Made by a program: the position numbers and the translations under genes
Origin: Planctomycetota bacterium
GTDB lineage: Bacteria > Planctomycetota > Brocadiia > JAJRTI01
Reading direction: 5' to 3'
Assembly: GCA_024278415.1 (NCBI GenBank)
Contig: JAJRTI010000687.1
Span: 1-23,241 of the forward strand
DNA length: 23,241 nt
In this document: positions 1 through 5,442 of the stretch, piece by piece
How positions within the stretch are numbered: position 1 is the first letter of the stretch
Layout: every line of letters begins with the position of its first letter
Notes under the pieces: model-generated
Databases searched by the model: none
What the model was told of the DNA's origin: nothing
What the model saw: only the letters and a program-made list of their open reading frames with translations

Positions 1-57
1 AGGGTTGCGAGCTTCGCTCGCGAACCCTGGGCTGATATCCGGAATCCCGTTGGGATT
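1..57. repeat. Pair of adjacent palindromes (REP-like)
   Basis: Positions 1-28 form a hairpin: AGGGTT and GCGAG on the left pair with CTCGC and AACCCT on the right, with one bulged G and a CTTCG loop. Positions 41-57 form a second hairpin, GAATCCC-GTT-GGGATTC, flanked by TATC and GATA that extend the stem. The reverse complement reads as a peptide containing NPNGIPDISPG, a phrase I recall from spurious ORFs over dispersed repeats in planctomycete-type genomes; that resemblance is from memory. The element lies directly upstream of the PIN gene and may continue to the left of the window. Confidence 0.55.
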
Positions 58-78
58 CAGATACCCCAACACGCGGCG

Positions 79-591
79 TTGCACGGGAGCTTTGACAGTA
101 TTCCGGTACCTGGCTGTTGTACTTGGCTGAAGTGTTACGAAACCAGTATCATCGGCTATCTGGCCTCTCGCCCGAGTCGTGACTTGATCACAGCCGCTAA
201 TCAACAACTCACACGCGATTGGTGGCACGAGCATCGCAAACAATACGATCTGTACGTCTCGGAAACCGTGGTCGCCGAATGCAGCGTGGGTGATCCGCAG
301 GCCGCGCAAGAGCGTCTTGATGCACTCGGCGATATTCCCATTCTTGATGTCACCGAAGACGCCGAGAACTTGGCCGAAGAATTGGTCAAACAGGTTCCGC
401 TTCCTGAAAACGCCGAAGTTGATGCGTTGCACATCGCTATTGCAACTGCCAACGGGATCAACTTCCTGTTAACATGGAATTGTGCCCATATCGCTAACGC
501 TGCATTGCAACCACAGATCGAAGCGATCTGCCGATCCGCAGGATATGAACCGCCGACGATTTGTACTCCGCAGCAGCTAATGGAGGATTGA
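79..591 (+). CDS. PIN-domain ribonuclease (VapC-like)
   Basis: Members of this PIN family are Mg-dependent RNases, usually toxins of type II toxin-antitoxin modules. Numbering from the TTG at 79 (170 aa), the core begins at YETSIIGYL (about 20-28). The expected acidic residues are visible: E21 in ETS, E67 in VVAE, D115 in the VDALHIA motif, and the TWNCAHI motif near 132-138 that closes the active site. The C-terminal TPQQLMED is typical of the family end. The N-terminus is uncertain. Relatives normally begin a few residues before (V/L)(E/D)TS; here the segment reads KCYETS, apparently one residue short, and no ATG or clear ribosome site exists. TTG 79 is the open-frame limit and CTG 127 is an alternative. 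The first 16 or so residues may be untranslated repeat-derived sequence. It lies 3 nt from the next gene and is presumably co-transcribed with it. Confidence 0.75.
   Translation: MHGSFDSIPVPGCCTWLKCYETSIIGYLASRPSRDLITAANQQLTRDWWHEHRKQYDLYVSETVVAECSVGDPQAAQERLDALGDIPILDVTEDAENLAEELVKQVPLPENAEVDALHIAIATANGINFLLTWNCAHIANAALQPQIEAICRSAGYEPPTICTPQQLMED
92..120 (+). promoter_or_regulatory. Possible sigma70-like promoter with perfect -35
   Basis: TTGACA at 92-97 is a perfect -35 match. At 17-nt spacing the -10 is TGTTGT (115-120), which matches TATAAT at only three positions. If real, transcription would start near the CTG at 127, inside the annotated 5' part of the PIN gene, which would argue for a start downstream of 79. 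The -10 is weak. Confidence 0.25.
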
Positions 592-594
592 TCC

Positions 595-783
595 ATGTGG
601 CGAGACCCAATCGTTGAAGAAATACGACAATTGCGCCAACAATATGCCGCACAGTTCAATCATGACCTGAAGGCCATCTGCAAGGACTTGCGCAAAACGC
701 AGATGGAGGGCAGTCGTAAGGTTGTCACGTTGCCGCCAAGGCCCCCACGGCAAGCCAAAGCTGACGGCCAACCCGCGGCCTAA
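595..783 (+). CDS. Small partner protein of the PIN RNase (candidate antitoxin)
   Basis: This 62-aa protein begins at an ATG 3 nt after the PIN gene stop, so translational coupling is likely. The sequence is mostly charged helix (DPIVEEIRQLRQQYAAQFNHDLKAICKDLR, given here as positions 4-33 in part) followed by a short basic, proline-rich tail (TLPPRPPRQAKA). I recall small proteins with a similar DPIVEEVR start, a central FNYDL-like motif and a tail ending near PPR beside PIN genes in planctomycete and cyanobacterial genomes. No DNA-binding fold can be recognised, so an antitoxin role is inferred from size, order and tight linkage only. Its TAA stop lies inside the attC-like R'' box (778-784). 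Confidence 0.7.
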   Translation: MWRDPIVEEIRQLRQQYAAQFNHDLKAICKDLRKTQMEGSRKVVTLPPRPPRQAKADGQPAA

Positions 784-837
784 CAAGGCGCTCCACCGAA
801 CGCCCTCGTTCCTCGCGGTCTTGGAGCGCTGTGTGTC
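778..837 (+). repeat. attC-like element, R' box not recognisable
   Basis: GCCTAAC at 778-784 fits the integron R'' consensus RYYYAAC and is followed by AAGGC, as in many attC sites. GCGCTCCA (788-795) is matched by an exact inverted copy, TGGAGCGC (822-829), in the places expected for L'' and L'. Where R' (GTTRRRY) should follow, the sequence reads TGTGTGTC, so the recombination box is absent or degenerate. The stop codon of the preceding gene lies in the R'' box, as is common for gene cassettes. This is an inference from pattern; no integrase is in the window. Confidence 0.4.
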
Positions 838-969
838 CCTGCAACCGCCACGCCGCCGCCAGCCGAGCGGAGGCATGCCAGGCAAATGGCGATTTGTGTA
901 GAACAAGAAGTTGGGCCACGAGTTTCCTGGATCGGTCAAACTACACGGAGTAGGAGTAGGCGAAGGAGA

Positions 970-1917
970 ATGAGGAAGAATCAGGAGGGCAAACTGATAG
1001 AGGAGATCTGTTGCGGTAGTGGCCAGGAGTTTCTAAGTGTGTTAAGTCCACTTCACAGGAATTGGCAGCCTGATCCCCTGAAGTGGATATACCGTGGCCA
1101 AGCAGACTCATCCTGGAGGCTATTCGCTAAGGCTCATCGCCCTGAGAAGGAGCCCTACCGAGAGTTTGGCGTGCATTGGCAGATCGGGGCAGGCCAGGCT
1201 GAGTGGGGAGCCTACGCGGATGCCGAGAAGAAACTGCTGGATCGGTTCAGTCGGGCACTGGATCGTGCGGGGCTAGTGATTCCTGAGAGACCCGAGGTGC
1301 TGTTCAAAGGTGTGTCAGAGATCATCTCCAGTGCCGATACTCATCCAGATGCAATCCCTCTACTAGCACTCGCGCAGCACCTTGGATTGCCCACCAAGCT
1401 CCTGGACTGGACGAGACAATCGCGTTTTGCGGCGTACTTCGCATCGGCTGATGCCGCGAAAGCGATGTCCGATGGCGCAGATCTAACGGTGTGGTCATTG
1501 CGGCTTGATTTTGTTGAGAGCATTGTGAAAAGGGAGGTTGAAAGAACAGCGCTGACGGTCCGCACAGCGCCCGCTTGGAGTAACCCCAACTTGCATGCGC
1601 AACAAGGCCTGTTTACGCGATCAGAGGGAGAGAACGCGCACCGCCTAGCAGTGGATGAGATCATCAGCAGAATGGCCGTGGCAGCAGAGTCGTGGGAATA
1701 CAAGCGGTGGCATGATGATCAAGGCAGAAATCCAAAACTGATCGGGCGACCGGTGATGAGACGGATAACGGTACCCCAGTCAGAAGCCGCCAAGTTGCTT
1801 CGACTCGTCGCGCATGAGGGTGTAACCGGGGCGACAATGTTTCCCGGCTACGAAGGGGTGATCCGTGCGCTGCGAGAGGACGGGCTGTGGGACAATCCGC
1901 TAGGAGGCAGAAGATGA
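970..1917 (+). CDS. FRG-domain protein
   Basis: The FRG domain (named for its Phe-Arg-Gly motif) is found in scattered bacterial and phage proteins of unknown biochemical function. From ATG 970 the protein has 315 aa. The signature appears as WIYRGQ (39-44), followed by SSWRLFAKAHR, and the second hallmark AQHLGLPTKLLDW with a following AAYFAS is at about 135-156. No signal peptide or membrane segment is seen, so it should be cytoplasmic. The frame stays open upstream to ATG 886, but that extension is Arg/Ser-rich and comes from a low-complexity GGAGTAGGAGTAGG stretch, so I prefer 970, preceded by several GGAG boxes (953-956 and 965-968, neither ideally spaced). It stands alone between two attC-like elements, which suggests a cassette. 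A toxin or defence role is possible by association but not shown by sequence. Confidence 0.85.
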   Translation: MRKNQEGKLIEEICCGSGQEFLSVLSPLHRNWQPDPLKWIYRGQADSSWRLFAKAHRPEKEPYREFGVHWQIGAGQAEWGAYADAEKKLLDRFSRALDRAGLVIPERPEVLFKGVSEIISSADTHPDAIPLLALAQHLGLPTKLLDWTRQSRFAAYFASADAAKAMSDGADLTVWSLRLDFVESIVKREVERTALTVRTAPAWSNPNLHAQQGLFTRSEGENAHRLAVDEIISRMAVAAESWEYKRWHDDQGRNPKLIGRPVMRRITVPQSEAAKLLRLVAHEGVTGATMFPGYEGVIRALREDGLWDNPLGGRR

Positions 1918-1950
1918 GTATCGGAAAAATGCCGCCAGCGACAGAGCAAG

Positions 1951-2013
1951 GCCCAACAACGGCATGCAGGCGGACGGTCGCTACGCGCCCGCCGCTGATG
2001 CCGAGCGCTCTGC
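1951..2013 (+). repeat. attC-like element, R' box not recognisable
   Basis: GCCCAAC at 1951-1957 fits RYYYAAC. CGGCAT (1960-1965) pairs with ATGCCG (1998-2003), and GGCGGACGG (1969-1977) pairs imperfectly with CCGCCGCT further in, giving the long imperfect hairpin typical of attC. The 3' end reads GAGCGCTCTG where GAGCG-TTRRRY would be expected. The element at 778-837 ends similarly (GAGCGCTGTG), so both share the same departure from consensus. It lies 34 nt after the FRG stop and before the NYN gene. Confidence 0.4.
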
Positions 2014-2071
2014 ACAGATAATAGTCGACTGGAAACTGTCAGACATTGACGCACACTGCAAGGAATGACCG

Positions 2072-2617
2072 ATGTTTCAGAACGCATGGCTGGTGGATGT
2101 GGGATTTGTCGTGCAGGCGGCCACTGACGGGGGGCGCTTCAAGCTCGACTATCTTGCGGCTCGGAGTTTCCTGGAGAAGCGTTTGGGCAAGACAGACGCC
2201 TACCTGTTCAACAGCATTGATTCGTCCCTCGGCGTTCCGCCCGGTTTGAAGGCCTTTTATGAGGTGGTCCAGCGACATGGCTTCAGAGTGCAACTGATCG
2301 AGATGACGGGCGATCGCGCGGCCGGCACGCACCGGCAGCAGGGGGTGGACGAGGCCCTGATCTCGCAGTTCGCGGCGTCGGCTCAGATGCCGGGCATCGA
2401 GTCCATCGTTCTGACGAGCGGCGACGCACACTTTGTCCCGGCCGTGGAGAATGCCCGGAACAAGCATGGCAGGAAGATCGTCCTCTTCGGCTACGACGTG
2501 AACGTCAGCGCGCAACTGAGGGCGGCCGTTGACGAGTTCTGGCCCTTTGAAGCCTACGAGGCAACCCTGGCGCGCACCCAACGCCGCCGTCCGATGCCGG
2601 GCCGGCCTCCGTGGTGA
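2072..2617 (+). CDS. NYN-domain (LabA/DUF88-type) predicted ribonuclease
   Basis: NYN domains have a PIN-like fold with clustered acidic residues and are predicted metal-dependent RNases. The 181-aa product begins WLVDVGFVV, giving the first acidic residue D9. GVDEALISQF supplies D93 and TSGDAHFVPAVENAR (115-129) supplies D118, followed by the family's KIVLFGYD strand. The product ends in a short basic Pro/Arg tail (RRRPMPGRPPW). The start is well supported by AAGGA at 2060-2064, seven bases before ATG 2072. It is cytoplasmic and single-domain, without the OST-HTH/LOTUS extension of some relatives. It is the third putative RNase or toxin-type gene in a row on this strand after the PIN and FRG genes. 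It converges with dgkA. Confidence 0.87.
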   Translation: MFQNAWLVDVGFVVQAATDGGRFKLDYLAARSFLEKRLGKTDAYLFNSIDSSLGVPPGLKAFYEVVQRHGFRVQLIEMTGDRAAGTHRQQGVDEALISQFAASAQMPGIESIVLTSGDAHFVPAVENARNKHGRKIVLFGYDVNVSAQLRAAVDEFWPFEAYEATLARTQRRRPMPGRPPW

Positions 2618-2736
2618 ATGGCTAGGCACAGTTGCGAGTCCAATAGAACCCGGACACGGAGGGGCAACGGAATTCTGCGGCAACCGAATCAGAAGAAGAA
2701 TCTCAACGCGTCGAGCGACCCAAGACTCCCCGCGGC

Positions 2737-2762
2737 GAGATCCCTCACTGCGTTCGGGATGA
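2737..2762. repeat. Degenerate dispersed hairpin repeat, copy 1
   Basis: ATCCC (2740-2744) pairs with GGGAT (2756-2760) around TCACTGCGTTC. A related 26-bp copy lies at 3413-3438; 19 of 26 positions agree by eye. The rest of 2618-2836, between the convergent NYN and dgkA genes, shows nothing else that I recognise. Confidence 0.4.
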
Positions 2763-2836
2763 CAGCACGTGGGCGGTACCGGGCGGCATCGGCCATGTTT
2801 GGCTGGGTTCAGAGCTGCCCGTGGCAGGACCGCTAT

Positions 2837-3202
2837 TCACCCCAGCAGCACGGCCGCCCATACCATGATCGCGAGCCCAATGGAGAGCATGACCGCGGCC
2901 GCCCCAAGATCTTTGGCCCGGCCGGACAGGTCGTGATGCTCCATGCCGATGCGGTCCACCGCGGCCTCGATGCCGGAGTTGAGCAGCTCCACTACCATCA
3001 CCAACAGCCAACTCCCCACCAGCAACGCGCGCTCGACGCCGGTCTCTCCGAGGCAGAGCCCCAGCGGTGCAACGACGATGAGGACGAGAATCTCCTGCCT
3101 GAACGCGCGCTCGTGCCGGGTCGCGGCAACCAGGCCAGCAAACGCGTTCTTGGTCGCGCACCAGAGGCCTGATATGAGGCCCATCTTTTGCATGTCTTGC
3201 AT
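2837..3202 (-). CDS. dgkA: Diacylglycerol kinase (DgkA family)
   Basis: DgkA is a small inner-membrane kinase that phosphorylates diacylglycerol (or undecaprenol in Gram-positive relatives) and recycles lipid by-products. The 121-aa length is normal. The conserved early segment RHERAFRQE, the active-site helix VELLNSGIEAAVDRIG and the motif HHDLSGRAKDLGAAAV are all present and close to the proteobacterial form. Three hydrophobic helices are visible: LVLIVVAPLGLCL, LLVGSWLLVMVV and VMLSIGLAIMVWAAVLLG. Three methionines (codons starting at 3202, 3193 and 3184) could be the start; none has a strong ribosome site, and the longest is given. It is transcribed away from the HEAT/LamG gene and has no operon partner here. 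Confidence 0.93.
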   Translation of the reverse strand: MQDMQKMGLISGLWCATKNAFAGLVAATRHERAFRQEILVLIVVAPLGLCLGETGVERALLVGSWLLVMVVELLNSGIEAAVDRIGMEHHDLSGRAKDLGAAAVMLSIGLAIMVWAAVLLG

Positions 3203-3547
3203 GCGTGGGGACTGTACCGCGTCGCTGCCGATCAGTCAAGTTCGTGTCCGCCGGCAGGTCCAAGTCCCTTGGGAGGTCCGGCTCACTGCTCCCCCCCCTC
3301 GCAGGGAGGGGGGGGCGGATTCACGAAAAGTGAATGCCGCTTAGGATCGCCTCCAAGACTCGACACACCACCCCCCTGTAAGTCCCCTCTCAGAGGGGGG
3401 CACACGCGGATCGAGACTCCTCGCTGCGCCCGGGATAGCATCGAGGGGACGGCGCACACGAGGGCGGTGTGCTATGATAGTGGGCTCTGCGATCCGTTAT
3501 TCCTACGAGCAAACAGCCTCGACACGACCCATCGGAGGTCCGGCAGA
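3203..3547. other. Divergent intergenic region with C/G-rich hairpin repeats
   Basis: The gap between dgkA and the HEAT/LamG gene holds several hairpins: a poly-C/poly-G stem at about 3288-3315, ATTCAC-GAAAA-GTGAAT near 3319-3335, and CCCCTCT-C-AGAGGGG at 3384-3398. A degenerate copy of the 2737-2762 repeat lies at 3413-3438. No coding sequence with family resemblance is seen; the open + frame through here is only an upstream extension of the downstream gene. Confidence 0.6.
3470..3478 (+). promoter_or_regulatory. Extended -10 promoter element
   Basis: TGCTATGAT is an extended -10 (TGn plus TATGAT, five of six to TATAAT). No clear -35 is found 17 nt upstream, which extended -10 promoters can tolerate. 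It lies about 70 nt before the HEAT/LamG start. Confidence 0.4.
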
Positions 3548-4966
3548 ATGAGACTCAACAGACATGCTTGGGCGATGGTCCTGGCCCTTGGCCCGCTTGG
3601 TGTCCATGCGGCAGGCCTGGTCGATGACCTGCGCTCGCCACTCCCCACCGTACGTCGGCAGGCGGCGATTGAGTTGGGCCGCGCGGGTGACCGGACGGGA
3701 GTGCCCGCGCTGATCGCGGCGCTCTCCGACACAGACAAAGGCGTGCGCCGGGAAGCCGCGAAGGCTTTGGGCGCGATCAAGGACGCCCGCGCAGCGGACG
3801 CGTTGATCCAGGCGCTGGATGACAGGGACACGAACGTCAGAGCCTACGCCGCGTACGCACTTGGCGAGATCAAGGAGCCCAAGGCTGCGCCAGGTCTCCT
3901 GCGCGCGTTGAAGGACGCGGACTATTGCGTCCGCGACGAGGCGGCTTGGGCTCTGCGCGGGCTCCACGACGCGGATCTTGTTGTGCCTCTCACAAGGGCG
4001 CTGGCGCAAGAGGACGCCGACGCCGTTCATATTGCGTGGATTCTGCGCCAGACCGCGGACGCGCACACGATAGACGCGCTCGGCAAGTTGCTGAAGGATT
4101 CGACGCCGCTCGCGCGCGTTCGCGCGGTGCAGATTCTTGGGCAGATCGGCAAGCCTGAGACGTTGCCGCCTCTGGTCGCTGCGCTGGAAGACGCGGACCC
4201 CAAGGTGCGCATCGCCGCGGTCGAGGCATTGGTCAAGATGCGCGACGAACGGGCGAAGAAGCCGTTGCAGGCGCTGATCGCGCGGGAGCAAGACGCGGCG
4301 GTGCGTGACGCGGCCCAAAAGGCGATGAAGATTCTCTCCCAAGAGCGCGACCTCATGGCGTACTGGAGTTTCGACGACAAGAACACGAAGATCGCGAAGG
4401 ACTTCTCCGAGCACGGCAACGATGGCGAGATCAAAGGCTGCACTCCGGTGAAGGGGAAGGTGGGTTACGCTCTGGCGTTTAGCAAGGGCAAGTTCGTCGA
4501 GCTTGGCAAGCCGCGTGCGTTGCCCCTCGCGAACGTGCCGCTCACCATCATGGCGTGGGTGAAATCGGACGCGGACCGTGGGGTGGTGGTCGCGCGCGGG
4601 GGGGCGTTTTGCGGGTTCTCGCTCTTCATCAAGGACGGCCTCCCGAAGTTCGGTATCCAAAGAATCCGTGACAAGCCCAGCATCGTGGCGGTCGGGCCGG
4701 TCCCGGTCGTGGGCAAATGGGTGCACTTGGCCGGCGTGGTGAAGCGCAACCGCGTCGAGCTGTACGTGAACGGCAAACTCGCCGCAGCGACCAAGTCGCC
4801 TGGCTACATCCCTAGCAACGCCGGCCAAGGCATGGAGATCGGCTTCGACGTCGCCAATAGCCCCATCGATATCGTCGATAACTTTGAGGGCATCATCGAC
4901 GAAGTGAAGGTCTACCGCGCGGCGCTGTCCGCCAAAGACATTGCGAAGCAATGCAGCGGTAACTGA
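3548..4966 (+). CDS. Exported HEAT-repeat / LamG-like protein
   Basis: The start at ATG 3548 is set by GGAGGT (3535-3540) at ideal spacing and by a signal peptide (hydrophobic AWAMVLALGPLGVHAAG), although the frame is open further upstream. The 472-aa product has about seven HEAT/PBS-type helical repeats (about 24-265), each with the pattern VPALIAALSDTDKGVRREAA followed by ALG. From residue 270 (MAYWSFDD) a concanavalin-A-like LamG domain follows, with the family hallmarks DFSEHGNDGEI, ALAFSKGKFVELG, KWVHLAGVV, VELYVNGKL and the closing FEGIIDEVKVYRAALS. HEAT repeats bind proteins and LamG domains bind sugars or proteins, so an envelope adhesion or scaffolding role is reasonable; no enzyme motif is visible. 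It is probably monocistronic and is followed 11 nt later by a 20-bp perfect hairpin. Confidence 0.9.
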   Translation: MRLNRHAWAMVLALGPLGVHAAGLVDDLRSPLPTVRRQAAIELGRAGDRTGVPALIAALSDTDKGVRREAAKALGAIKDARAADALIQALDDRDTNVRAYAAYALGEIKEPKAAPGLLRALKDADYCVRDEAAWALRGLHDADLVVPLTRALAQEDADAVHIAWILRQTADAHTIDALGKLLKDSTPLARVRAVQILGQIGKPETLPPLVAALEDADPKVRIAAVEALVKMRDERAKKPLQALIAREQDAAVRDAAQKAMKILSQERDLMAYWSFDDKNTKIAKDFSEHGNDGEIKGCTPVKGKVGYALAFSKGKFVELGKPRALPLANVPLTIMAWVKSDADRGVVVARGGAFCGFSLFIKDGLPKFGIQRIRDKPSIVAVGPVPVVGKWVHLAGVVKRNRVELYVNGKLAAATKSPGYIPSNAGQGMEIGFDVANSPIDIVDNFEGIIDEVKVYRAALSAKDIAKQCSGN

Positions 4967-4977
4967 GCAACAGGTAA

Positions 4978-5023
4978 GGCGCTACGCTTTCTCGCAGACT
5001 TCGCTGCGAGAAAGCGTAGCGCC
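4978..5023. repeat. Perfect 20-bp-stem hairpin with ACTTCG loop
   Basis: Arms 4978-4997 and 5004-5023 are exact reverse complements around ACTTCG. It starts 11 nt after the HEAT/LamG stop and could act as a terminator, but no T-run follows. The central 18 bp (TCGCAGACTTCGCTGCGA) recurs exactly at 20501-20518, so this is a dispersed repeat rather than a one-off terminator. Confidence 0.75.
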
Positions 5024-5442
5024 GGCTCGGCGAACGCCTCCGCAGGGCTCGCCCCTGCGGTGCGACGACTGAAAGCCAGATCAACGCCCCCTTGTCCCAT
5101 TTCCCCCTCTCCTTGCCATTCCGCTCGGCACGCCGAGCGGAATGGCAAGGAGAGGGGGGAAGACAGGTATGGATGTGCTCTGTCTGGCTCCCAGTCATGG
5201 CTCCGCACGGACATGCCGTGCGGAGGCCTGGGCGGAACGCAAATAGATTCCGAACGCCAAAACGCGAATTTGTTTCACCCTTGCGGGCGTAAGCGCCTAG
5301 CCAAGCACCACATCTGCATGATACTCGCGCCAGATAGGAGCCGCGAAGTGTCATTCTGAGCCCTTCACGTTGGCGACCTGTTGTGCTCGGCTGAAACGTC
5401 AGACCACCAACACACACGCGCACACATACTTCTGGAGTTGCT
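5024..5442. repeat. Cluster of further palindromes in a gene-free region
   Basis: Three palindromes follow the ACTTCG hairpin: CCGCAGGG/CCCTGCGG at 5040-5060; a 56-bp near-continuous palindrome at 5103-5158 (27-nt arms, 2-nt centre); and CTCCGCACGG/CCGTGCGGAG at 5201-5225. The remaining part to 5442 contains CA-rich ACACACGCGCACACA just before the next gene. The short reading frames here overlap on both strands and look like translated repeat, so I call no gene. Confidence 0.7.

Noticed and set aside
2618..2760. Third attC-like element after the NYN gene
   Set aside because: No RYYYAAC box followed by an inverted L''/L' pair is found here.
3503..4951. Long open frame (482 codons) opposite the HEAT/LamG gene
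   Set aside because: It is antisense to a gene with clear signal peptide, repeats and domain; the product is His/Arg-rich with no family resemblance, as expected from high GC.
4978..5225. Insertion sequence or MITE in the palindrome cluster
   Set aside because: No transposase, no common terminal repeats enclosing the cluster and no target duplication could be seen.
5024..5442. Small genes in overlapping short frames before the propeller gene
   Set aside because: The frames lie on both strands over palindromes, and their products mirror one another; no ribosome site or family match.
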